Source of the DNA: Spirochaetaceae bacterium
Lineage (GTDB): Bacteria; Spirochaetota; Spirochaetia; Treponematales; Breznakiellaceae
Assembly: GCA_031284295.1 (NCBI GenBank)
Contig: JAITAE010000272.1
Location: forward strand, 1 to 5,858
Length of the DNA stretch: 5,858 nt
Direction: 5' to 3'
The translations under genes and the position numbers were made by a program. Below are positions 1 to 5,165 of this stretch, in pieces. Numbering within the stretch: position 1 is the stretch's first letter; the number at the start of each line of letters is the position of its first letter. Under the pieces are notes generated by a model. It worked only from the letters and a program-made list of their open reading frames with translations. It was not told the DNA's origin and did not search any database.

Positions 1-27
1 GCAAAGCGCAACAAACTGCTAGCGCCG
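1..27. other. Sequence beyond cobD, no feature seen
   Basis: Twenty-seven bases follow the cobD stop. On the minus strand they contain adjacent TTG codons that could start a further gene, but there is no ribosome-binding site and too little sequence to judge. There is no terminator hairpin here, so the operon may continue past the edge. Confidence 0.3.
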
Positions 28-1119
28 TTAAAGATTCCTGATCTCTGACATCGCCTGCAGCAGTAAGGTATTTTCATCGTGAGTCAGAACCGCGCTCCTG
101 TAGTAACTGTCATCCAGGCTGCGGTAGTTGCCGCAGCATCGTATCAAGATATTCCGCCGCAGCAGGGAATCAAAAAAAGTTTTTTTGTCAAAACCCGAGC
201 CCGGCCCTATTCTAAAAAAAATAAAGTTGGCCTCACCGCCCAAAACTTCCACGCCTAAGCGTTCAAATTCGTATTTCATCCTTGTCCGTTCCTCCCCGAT
301 CAGGGCGCGTACATTTTTTATATAATCTTTATCCTGAAGGGCGGCGATTCCGGCGGACTGGGCTATAACTGAAACCGGCCAAGCCTGGCCGGTTTCAACT
401 ATAGCATCCGCGTCCTTAACGCTGCCCGTAACGCAGTAACCCAGGCGCAGGCCCGCCATTGCGTATATCTTTGTAAACGCGCGAAGGATTATCACATTCT
501 GAAATTCATACGCAAAGGGCAGAGCGCTGTGTGTTCCGGCTTCGTCAAGGAATTCGTTGAAACATTCGTCAATTACAAGTGTAACGCCGTGCGCGTTACA
601 CTTGCGTACTATCAGTTCCAGCAAATTTCTGTCGATGGTAAGGCCCGTCGGGTTGTTCGGGTTACATAAAAAAACAATTTGTACAGACCGGTTTATTTTT
701 GACAGAATCTGTTCGTCAAGCAAAAAATCATTCTTGGAAATTTCGTGGTAAACCATGTTGCAGGAGACCTCCCGTAACGCCTTTTCGTAGTCGGAAAATG
801 CGGGCGCCGTAACAAGCGCTCCGCGCGGGCTTTTCCTGTAGACTATGCGGTAGATAAGGTCGCCCGCGCCGTTACCGCAGACTATGCGGTCCGCGTCAAG
901 ACCGAGGCAGGAGGCCAGCGCGTCGCGGTGTTCCCGGCAGAACGGGTCTGGGTATTTGCCGCCGTCCGCCGCTCGGCGGCGGACTGCGGCCACGGCGGCT
1001 GGCGGTGGTCCGATAGGGCTTACATTAACAGAAAAATCAAGCGGCGGCCCGCCGCTTTCCGGCAAGCCGCCCGGCAAGCCGCCCCGCAAATACCCTACCC
1101 CGCCGTGCCTTACTTCCAT
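28..1119 (-). CDS. cobD: L-threonine-O-3-phosphate decarboxylase CobD (PLP enzyme)
   Basis: This is a fold-type I PLP enzyme that decarboxylates L-threonine phosphate to (R)-1-amino-2-propanol phosphate, the nucleotide-loop linker of B12, used by CbiB encoded just upstream. It resembles Salmonella CobD throughout: N-terminal HGG and LDFSVNVSPIG, GNGAGDLIYR, CNPNNPTGL (about 152-160), IDECF with the PLP-contacting Asp near 184, the Schiff-base lysine in RAFTKIYAMAGLRLGY (K217), and the C-terminal ILIRCCGNY..LDDSYYRSAV. The related histidinol-phosphate aminotransferase HisC is the main alternative. The HGG start, the ILIR..NY end and the neighbours favour CobD. I choose ATG 1119 (363 aa). A TTG at 1131 would add four residues but has no ribosome-binding site. 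The ATG overlaps the end of cbiB by 10 bases, and only a weak GGGAT precedes it. The first residues include a tandem GGLPGGLP encoded by a 12-nt duplication. The stop is TAA at 28. Confidence 0.91.
   Translation of the reverse strand: MEVRHGGVGYLRGGLPGGLPESGGPPLDFSVNVSPIGPPPAAVAAVRRRAADGGKYPDPFCREHRDALASCLGLDADRIVCGNGAGDLIYRIVYRKSPRGALVTAPAFSDYEKALREVSCNMVYHEISKNDFLLDEQILSKINRSVQIVFLCNPNNPTGLTIDRNLLELIVRKCNAHGVTLVIDECFNEFLDEAGTHSALPFAYEFQNVIILRAFTKIYAMAGLRLGYCVTGSVKDADAIVETGQAWPVSVIAQSAGIAALQDKDYIKNVRALIGEERTRMKYEFERLGVEVLGGEANFIFFRIGPGSGFDKKTFFDSLLRRNILIRCCGNYRSLDDSYYRSAVLTHDENTLLLQAMSEIRNL
362..405. repeat. Long interrupted palindrome in cobD (6 + 12 bp arms)
   Basis: The inner arms TGAAACCGGCCA (370-381) and TGGCCGGTTTCA (386-397) pair perfectly over 12 bp around the loop AGCC. 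After a two-base mismatch (AC opposite AC) a further 6 bp pair, GCTATA (362-367) with TATAGC (400-405). Eighteen of 20 arm positions are complementary. It lies over the conserved VETGQAWPVSVIAQ segment of cobD and does not disturb the frame. Confidence 0.9.
576..604. repeat. Perfect 12-bp inverted repeat, 5-nt loop, in cobD
   Basis: CAAGTGTAACGC (576-587) is the exact reverse complement of GCGTTACACTTG (593-604), around the loop CGTGC. It encodes KCNAHGVTLV just before the PLP-contacting IDE motif, where the protein aligns normally with CobD. Confidence 0.9.
958..990. repeat. Inverted repeat, 9 + 5 bp arms, 3-nt loop, in cobD
   Basis: GTCCGCCGC (964-972) pairs with GCGGCGGAC (976-984) around TCG. 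After one C/T mismatch a further 5 bp pair, GCCGC (958-962) with GCGGC (986-990). It encodes RRRAADGGK, and the spacing between conserved NxSPIG and YPDP equals that of Salmonella CobD, so nothing has been inserted. Confidence 0.85.
1039..1057. repeat. Near-perfect palindrome, 8-bp stem with 3-nt loop, in cobD
   Basis: AAGCGGCG (1039-1046) pairs with CGCCGCTT (1050-1057) around GCC. The arms are complementary for nine positions about the central base 1048. It lies near the start of cobD, beside the 12-nt tandem duplication. Confidence 0.8.
1061..1084. repeat. 12-nt perfect tandem duplication in cobD
   Basis: GGCAAGCCGCCC occurs twice without a gap (1061-1072 and 1073-1084). It is in frame and gives GGLPGGLP near the N-terminus of CobD, a region between the conserved HGG and LDFS motifs where length can vary. 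This looks like a slippage product. Confidence 0.85.
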
Positions 1120-2120
1120 AATATCCCACAAACGGCGGCGCGCGGGGCCGCAAGAAGGGCTCCGGCTAGAATCACAAAAAGGACCGCGGCGCCGTACATC
1201 AAATGTACGGAATTGACAATATCGGCCTTTTCCGCCCTCCTAGTCCCATCTCCAATGGGCGGTTTTTGTTCAAGTTTACCGTCGTAAAAGGCATCTCCGC
1301 CCAGCGTTAGGCCCAGAGCCCCCGCGCAGGCGGCCTCACAATGGGCGCTGTTCGGGCTTGCGTGGTTGAACCTGTCCCGTTTGTACACCCGCAGGGCATT
1401 TTTTGCGTCAAGACGAAGCGCGGCGGCGGAAACAATCATCAGACAGGCGGCAATTCTTGCCGGAATCCAGCCCAGCGCGTCATCCAGCTTCGCCGCGAAA
1501 CGCCCAAAGTTAAGGTAACGTTCATTCTTGTACCCTATCATCGAGTCCATCGTATTTACAGCCTTGTAAAGCATGGCCAGGGCCGGCCCGCCTAACGCAA
1601 GGTAAAATAACGGCGCGATCACGCCGTCCGCCAGATTTTCGGCAACCGTTTCTACCGTAGCCTTTATCACCTTTTCCATAGAAAGCGTACCTGTATCCCG
1701 GCCCACGATCATCGAAAGCGCCTGCCGCGCCCCGGCCAAATCGTCCGCCTCTACCTTTCTGTACACCTTGATCGCTTCATCCCGTAGGCAGCGCGCCGAA
1801 ATCGCGAGGTAAGCGGTTGTCAAGGAGACTATGAAACAGGGCAAGCGGCCAAAACGTAGCGCAAGATCAATGACGGCGTAAAAAAAAATAAATATAACGG
1901 CGCATACAGATACCGCAAGCGCCGTTCCGGCGGCCCGCTCCCTCGCCGGAGTACAGGCTTTACCGCAAAAAATCCGGCGGAACAGTGGTTCGCCTCTTTC
2001 AACAAGGATACCTATGCCGCGAACCGGGTGGGGAAACCACGGCGGGTCGCCAAGCGCCGCGTCCAGGGTAAAGGCGGCAATCAGCAGCGCCGCCCCTCCG
2101 CAAGGTAGAAATAAAGGCAT
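1110..2120 (-). CDS. cbiB: Adenosylcobinamide-phosphate synthase CbiB (membrane protein)
   Basis: CbiB joins adenosylcobyric acid to (R)-1-amino-2-propanol O-phosphate, giving adenosylcobinamide phosphate; in Pseudomonas naming it is CobD. The protein has 336 residues. Family motifs are LGDPPWFPHPVRGIG (23-37), ATVETVAENLADGVIAPLFY (154-173), the invariant-looking NTMDSMIGYKNERY (189-202), and HASPNSAHCEAACAGALG (253-270). Hydrophobic stretches near residues 8-22, 64-88, 93-110, 166-185, 221-236 and 305-326 fit an integral inner-membrane protein. The frame is open upstream to 2234, but those 38 codons overlap the end of cbiG and encode no family sequence. I therefore choose ATG 2120, which begins MPLFLPCGG and shares one base with the cbiG stop (TGATG). 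GAG lies six bases upstream. The 3' end overlaps cobD by 10 bases. Its co-substrate is made from the product of the adjacent cobD. Confidence 0.96.
   Translation of the reverse strand: MPLFLPCGGAALLIAAFTLDAALGDPPWFPHPVRGIGILVERGEPLFRRIFCGKACTPARERAAGTALAVSVCAVIFIFFYAVIDLALRFGRLPCFIVSLTTAYLAISARCLRDEAIKVYRKVEADDLAGARQALSMIVGRDTGTLSMEKVIKATVETVAENLADGVIAPLFYLALGGPALAMLYKAVNTMDSMIGYKNERYLNFGRFAAKLDDALGWIPARIAACLMIVSAAALRLDAKNALRVYKRDRFNHASPNSAHCEAACAGALGLTLGGDAFYDGKLEQKPPIGDGTRRAEKADIVNSVHLMYGAAVLFVILAGALLAAPRAAVCGILWK
1192..1210. repeat. Perfect 8-bp inverted repeat, 3-nt loop, in cbiB
   Basis: CCGTACAT (1192-1199) pairs with ATGTACGG (1203-1210) around CAA. It lies over the NSVHLMYGA segment near the C-terminus of CbiB. 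Confidence 0.8.
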
Positions 2121-3130
2121 CAAAAGCTCAATCCCATCTGTTTTAGGGCCGCCGCTATCGTAACACCGCGCCTCGCCGTCTTTGCGATCAAGAGTTCGCC
2201 GTTTCCCGAAGCCGCCACTGCGGCGCGTTCGCATACATTGTCCACTCCGGCGGACTCCAGCACAAAGTCCGAAGCGCTAAAATTGCCCTGGACGCGCCCC
2301 AGCGCCGCCGCGTCAAAGAAGGAACAGGGGATGGCCCGGTTCTTGCAGAAATTTAAAAGCCCGGTTTCCGTCCGTTTGATGTCTATGCTGGCCGCTCCGG
2401 CGACACAACGCCCGTCAAGACCGCAATTTTCCAGCGTGTAATCAAAAAGTTCGGCGATGGCATCCTCCCCAACACCTTTGCGGCAGCCTATCCCAACGTA
2501 AACGCGGCGCGGGATAAGCTGCAGCAGGTTTGACTCACCGTTCAAACGCTTCATCGACACGAGTATTCCAAAACCACCACCGGCCTCGCCGCCGTGACTG
2601 TAACTAACGCCGGCTGGAGGGCTCCCTTCAACCGGATAATCCGATTGAAGCCGTACATCGCCGCCTTTAAGCAGCATCGCCGAGACTCTCTTTGCTTTTT
2701 CCATCGAACCTATTACCAAATCCTGTTTGTTTGCCCACACGTCTACCGCAAAAACCCCGTGTATGTCGGTCGCGGTCGTTATCACCGCTTCAGCCCCCAG
2801 CAACACCGCGAGTTCCAGCGCAAGTTCGTTCCCGCCGCCTATATGGCCGGAAAGGATCGGAATTACCCATTTGCCGAGTTCGTCAACCACGATAACGGCG
2901 GGGTCGCTAAGTTTTGAATGTACGAAGGGTGCTATGGTGCGTACCGCTATACCGGCCGCGCCGATAAATATCAGAGCGTCTGCCGCCGCGAAGGCGGCGG
3001 CAGACTGTTCCCGCAGGCTCAAGTCAGGTCGCAGCGCAAAGGTCTCGTGCCCTTTAGTCGAAAAGTATGAACCAAGACGGCTTTCTAAAAGCGCTCCGCG
3101 ATCCGTAAACGAAAAAAACGCTATTTTCAA
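2120..3130 (-). CDS. cbiG: Cobalt-precorrin-5A hydrolase CbiG
   Basis: CbiG acts in the anaerobic (early cobalt insertion) pathway. It opens the delta-lactone of cobalt-precorrin-5A and releases the extruded C20 fragment as acetaldehyde during ring contraction. At 336 residues it is close to the size of the Salmonella protein, with no fusion to CbiH or other Cbi domains. The N-terminal domain shows GAAGIAVRTIAPF (about 57-69), SGHIGGGNEL (94-103) and ITTATDIHGVFAVDVWA (117-133). A variable middle segment follows. The C-terminal domain begins at YVGIGCRKG (211-219) and includes ASIDIKRTETGLL and FVLESAGVDNVCERAA. The start is TTG at 3130: an in-frame TGA lies at 3137-3139, only two codons intervene, and GGAG (3140-3143) sits nine bases upstream. 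The stop TGA overlaps the cbiB ATG by one base, implying coupled translation. This gene marks the organism as an oxygen-independent corrin maker, provided the rest of the pathway is present elsewhere. Confidence 0.96.
   Translation of the reverse strand: MKIAFFSFTDRGALLESRLGSYFSTKGHETFALRPDLSLREQSAAAFAAADALIFIGAAGIAVRTIAPFVHSKLSDPAVIVVDELGKWVIPILSGHIGGGNELALELAVLLGAEAVITTATDIHGVFAVDVWANKQDLVIGSMEKAKRVSAMLLKGGDVRLQSDYPVEGSPPAGVSYSHGGEAGGGFGILVSMKRLNGESNLLQLIPRRVYVGIGCRKGVGEDAIAELFDYTLENCGLDGRCVAGAASIDIKRTETGLLNFCKNRAIPCSFFDAAALGRVQGNFSASDFVLESAGVDNVCERAAVAASGNGELLIAKTARRGVTIAAALKQMGLSF
2610..2635. repeat. Imperfect 12-bp palindrome with 2-nt centre in cbiG
   Basis: CCGGCTGGAGGG (2610-2621) and CCCTTCAACCGG (2624-2635) match at 10 of 12 positions, with one G-T pair and one mismatch, around CT. 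It lies in the variable middle region of CbiG (YPVEGSPPAG). It could be a quasi-palindrome of the kind that precedes the perfect ones nearby. Confidence 0.65.
2978..3005. repeat. Perfect 12-bp inverted repeat, 4-nt loop, in cbiG
   Basis: GTCTGCCGCCGC (2978-2989) pairs exactly with GCGGCGGCAGAC (2994-3005) around GAAG. It encodes the Ala-rich helix SAAAFAAADA just before the conserved LIFIGAAGIAVR motif of CbiG. GC-rich Ala codons may contribute, but the outer four pairs are not explained by that. Confidence 0.9.
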
Positions 3131-3200
3131 ATTAAATCACTCCGCAAAGCGTCCATTTACCCCAACTTTCACACCCAGCGTCCAAAGGCAAGGAGCAGTC
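3131..3200 (-). other. 70-bp gap between the phosphohexomutase gene and cbiG
   Basis: The gap holds the cbiG ribosome-binding site (GGAG, 3140-3143). I see no stem followed by a T-run, no convincing -35/-10 pair and no B12-box-like element; it is too short for a complete cobalamin riboswitch. AGCGTCC occurs twice on the plus strand (3148-3154 and 3177-3183), which may be chance. Read-through from the phosphohexomutase gene into cbiG is the simplest reading. Confidence 0.4.
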
Positions 3201-4976
3201 TCACGATTGGCTTTCCAAAACCATGCCCCGGTGCCATGCGAGAAGCCGGTCATGCAAGGCGGGATTCACGCCTTCAACATCGGCCATCACACGGAATACT
3301 GGTTCCGTGCCTGAACCGCGCATCCAGAGCGAAGCGTAATCCATACCGGCATCGTTTTGAAAAACGATGCGCAGTCCACCGCGGCCCGCCTCGCCAAAAT
3401 TTTCGACGCCGCGCCTTTCCTCACTGCCGTTGTAGGCGCGGGCCTCCCAGCCGGAGATACCGCACTCGGAGTGAAGGCGGCTTTTTTGCCTTTCCCATTC
3501 CCTTGAAAATATTTTTTGATACCGTTCTTTGAGCGCGGCATGACCTGCGCCGCCGATCCGCAGGCGGGCATCTTTCGAGTAGGCGCTCGTTGTAGTAAAA
3601 GCGGGAAGGCTTTCTATTATGCCGGACAGCGTAAAATCGTTAGAGTACGGTTTTTCACGGCGCATACGTTCATACCATAGTTCAAAAAAACCCTTTTTCC
3701 CGGCGCGTGAACGTATGTGAAGCAGTTTTAGCAGCGCAATGACGGTTTGGAGCGGGTCGCGCACCGACGATGGATGGACTATGCTGCCGCCCGCCGCGCC
3801 CTCGCCCATTACTGGCGCGGTCCATCCTTCGGAGCGGAGCCGCCTACCCAGGTTGACCACGTTAGCCTCGCCGGTTTCGGCGCGAAAAACTTTCGCGCCG
3901 AAGGCACGGGCTATACTGTCTATGCGCATCGAGGTAGCGTCATTCACCGCTACGGCGGTTTTCTGTAAACCTCCATTTTCATCAACATACGGAGCGCCCG
4001 TCCAGGCAAGCTGGCAGAGCCCTGCAAGGCAGGCAAGGGCAAACACTTCCTGCGCCTCCAGCGGGCGGACACAGGCGGTGTTTTCGTCAAAAAATACGAT
4101 ATTTCCACGGTCGCCATCGCAATCCGGCACATAAGCGAGGGTGAAATCCTTGTCTATCAATCTGATTTCGTTCAAAAAATCGCGGCAAGGTGTTAAAGCC
4201 TCGCCTTCCGGCACTATTTGGTGGACTATTTCACCGGCTTTATCGTTGATCGCGCTGAATTTTACTCCAAAATCTTCAAAAAATCCTTTATCAATGCTCA
4301 AAGTACGGGCCGAGCCGTTAAAATCGGCGGCGACTCCGGCATGACCGGCATTTATCGCAGCCTTTAACTCCTTTAGGACGGCATCCTGCCCTCCCGCAGC
4401 CGTTTCAAGGGTAAAACCGGTATACGCGGCCAGTGCCTGATCCTTGTACCGCCTGACATTTTTCAAAGCCGCCGCAAAAACCGCGTTTTCGGCCCTGCCC
4501 GCAAAGGCCGTATCCCGCGATAAAGTGAGTTTACGGAATTCATCTTCGAGCCGCGCCATATCTGCGCCGCCAAGGACGCCGCCGTCCACAAGGCCGAATT
4601 TTATGCCGTTGTAGCCTATCGGGTTGTGGCTTGCCGATATGTAGATAAAGCCGTCCGCGCAGCCCTCCTTGCTGCGGGCCCGCGCATAGGCCATTATTTC
4701 AGGCGCCGCCGTAACGCCGCAAAAAAGAGCGCCGCAGTCTTTGGCCGCCAGCGCGTTCAATACCTGCTCCGCGACGGCCATGCCGGTGGGCCTCGTATCA
4801 AGGCCCACGATGATGCGGGGGGCGCGCCCGCCATTCTTTTTGCGGACAAAGTCCGCAAAAAGCGCCGCCGCCGCCTCCGCAACAGAGGCGTGGAAGCCGG
4901 AAATTTTTTTAGACCGGCTCTCCTCGTCTCCGTCCTCAGAAAAAATACCCCGCCAGCCGGAAGCTGAAAGTATCAT
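3201..4976 (-). CDS. Alpha-D-phosphohexomutase (phosphoglucomutase/phosphomannomutase family)
   Basis: The family interconverts hexose 1- and 6-phosphates through a phosphoserine and a bisphosphate intermediate in the cytoplasm, feeding glycogen, nucleotide-sugar and envelope synthesis. At 591 residues it is long, like PGM2-type enzymes. Domain 1 carries the catalytic loop YISASHNPIGYNGIKFG with the phosphoserine at S116. The Mg loop is DCDGDR (285-290). The sugar-binding region is GEGAAGGSI (391-399), unlike the more usual GEESGH-type loop. Domain 4 has the phosphate-binding RGSGTEP (553-559). All key residues are intact. ATG 4976 is the only possible start: an in-frame TGA lies at 5007-5009 with no start codon between. 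GGTGA lies seven bases upstream. The gene follows the small ORF by 17 bases and precedes cbiG by 70 bases. The substrate (glucose, mannose or other) cannot be told from sequence. A direct role in cobalamin synthesis is not expected, so the adjacency is probably a shared transcript only. Confidence 0.94.
   Translation of the reverse strand: MILSASGWRGIFSEDGDEESRSKKISGFHASVAEAAAALFADFVRKKNGGRAPRIIVGLDTRPTGMAVAEQVLNALAAKDCGALFCGVTAAPEIMAYARARSKEGCADGFIYISASHNPIGYNGIKFGLVDGGVLGGADMARLEDEFRKLTLSRDTAFAGRAENAVFAAALKNVRRYKDQALAAYTGFTLETAAGGQDAVLKELKAAINAGHAGVAADFNGSARTLSIDKGFFEDFGVKFSAINDKAGEIVHQIVPEGEALTPCRDFLNEIRLIDKDFTLAYVPDCDGDRGNIVFFDENTACVRPLEAQEVFALACLAGLCQLAWTGAPYVDENGGLQKTAVAVNDATSMRIDSIARAFGAKVFRAETGEANVVNLGRRLRSEGWTAPVMGEGAAGGSIVHPSSVRDPLQTVIALLKLLHIRSRAGKKGFFELWYERMRREKPYSNDFTLSGIIESLPAFTTTSAYSKDARLRIGGAGHAALKERYQKIFSREWERQKSRLHSECGISGWEARAYNGSEERRGVENFGEAGRGGLRIVFQNDAGMDYASLWMRGSGTEPVFRVMADVEGVNPALHDRLLAWHRGMVLESQS
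3349..3370. repeat. Perfect 10-bp inverted repeat with 2-nt centre, in the phosphohexomutase gene
   Basis: GCATCGTTTT (3349-3358) is the reverse complement of AAAACGATGC (3361-3370), with GA between. In a folded strand this would be a 9-bp stem with a TGAA loop. It encodes RIVFQNDAGM, shortly before the phosphate-binding RGSGTEP loop. Confidence 0.85.
3876..3902. repeat. Perfect 12-bp inverted repeat, 3-nt loop, in the phosphohexomutase gene
   Basis: TTCGGCGCGAAA (3876-3887) pairs exactly with TTTCGCGCCGAA (3891-3902) around AAC. It encodes FGAKVFRAE, directly before the TGEANV segment that joins the third and fourth active-site regions. Confidence 0.9.
4836..4862. repeat. Perfect 12-bp inverted repeat, 3-nt loop, in the phosphohexomutase gene
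   Basis: CTTTTTGCGGAC (4836-4847) pairs exactly with GTCCGCAAAAAG (4851-4862) around AAA. It encodes LFADFVRKK near the N-terminus. It lies inside an unbroken gene, so its A/T-rich outer arms are not a terminator at a gene end. Confidence 0.9.
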
Positions 4977-4990
4977 AAGTTTTTCACCAT
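4973..4990 (-). other. Five-codon mini-ORF overlapping the phosphohexomutase start
   Basis: ATG at 4990 opens a frame encoding M-V-K-N-L and stops at TGA 4973, overlapping the phosphohexomutase ATG (4976) as ATGA. AGGAAG at 4999-5004, inside the end of the small ORF, lies eight bases before this ATG. By contrast the phosphohexomutase start has only GGTGA (4984-4988), which lies inside the mini-ORF. The arrangement could couple translation of the two starts. It may also be coincidental, since the mini-ORF is very short. Confidence 0.3.
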
Positions 4991-4993
4991 ACT

Positions 4994-5125
4994 TTAGGCT
5001 TCCTGTTCATTTTTTGCAAACTCAGAGCTTGACTTTTCAATGCCGCGGGCGAGACCGTTCATTGCACTGCCAACATAAATGAAACTTACGTTCGGATTTC
5101 TTTTACATTTTCTTGCCGCTATCAC
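4994..5125 (-). CDS. Small hypothetical protein between recA and the phosphohexomutase gene (43 aa)
   Basis: I do not recognise this protein. A GTG start at 5125 is preceded by GGAGG (5131-5135) with a five-base gap, an ideal ribosome-binding geometry. The frame stays open for 43 codons and closes with TAA at 4994. The product has a basic N-terminus (IAARKCKRNP), a hydrophobic strand-like segment (VSFIYVGSAM) and a charged helix-prone C-terminus (GIEKSSSEFAKNEQEA). I see no signal peptide or membrane segment. An in-frame ATG at 5146 would add seven residues (MKLTEGT), but it has no good ribosome-binding site, so I prefer the GTG. The ORF fills most of the gap between recA and the next gene and ends 17 bases before that gene's start, which suggests one transcript. 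Its codons are more AT-rich than the neighbours. It could be a real small protein, a leader peptide or chance. The start site favours real translation. Confidence 0.6.
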   Translation of the reverse strand: MIAARKCKRNPNVSFIYVGSAMNGLARGIEKSSSEFAKNEQEA

Positions 5126-5130
5126 AGTAC

Positions 5131-5135
5131 CCTCC
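5131..5135 (-). promoter_or_regulatory. Strong Shine-Dalgarno site for the small ORF
   Basis: On the minus strand this reads GGAGG, followed by GTACT and then GTG at 5125. It is the best Shine-Dalgarno match seen in the window. It decides the GTG start over the upstream in-frame ATG at 5146, which has no purine-rich element at the right distance. Confidence 0.7.
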
Positions 5136-5165
5136 GTCAATTTCATACATTTACATCAGCTTCGT

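Noticed and set aside
28..1119. Histidinol-phosphate aminotransferase (hisC) instead of cobD
   Set aside because: The two families share the PLP core motifs, but the HGG N-terminus, the C-terminal ILIR..NY..LD.YYR pattern and the position after cbiB favour CobD.
2121..2234. 38-codon N-terminal extension of cbiB
   Set aside because: It overlaps the end of cbiG in another frame, is Arg/Gly-rich, and lies before the family's normal N-terminus. ATG 2120 with the TGATG overlap is the better start.
3137..3172. 11-codon GTG mini-ORF in frame with cbiG just upstream of its start
   Set aside because: It has no ribosome-binding site and ends at the TGA that defines the cbiG start. It is likely chance.
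3131..3200. Cobalamin riboswitch before cbiG
   Set aside because: The space is far too short for the aptamer, and I see no B12-box-like sequence on the transcribed strand.
3131..3203. Possible TGA read-through of the phosphohexomutase gene adding 22 residues to the next TAA
   Set aside because: The frame after the stop is open for 22 codons and contains Cys and Trp, but a stretch of that length is common by chance. There is no selenocysteine-type hairpin, and the protein already ends normally after the phosphate loop.
2727..3314. Plus-strand open frame of 195 codons opposite cbiG
   Set aside because: It runs across the cbiG start and into the end of the phosphohexomutase gene, has no recognisable motif, and mirrors the codon bias of the real genes.
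3663..3717. 10-bp inverted repeat with a 35-nt loop in the phosphohexomutase gene
   Set aside because: The arms match perfectly, but with such a long loop a match of this length is not very surprising in a window this size.
4836..4862. Intrinsic terminator (stem flanked by T/A runs)
   Set aside because: It lies in the middle of an intact conserved gene. The A and T runs are part of the stem itself rather than a tail after it, so it is listed as an inverted repeat instead.
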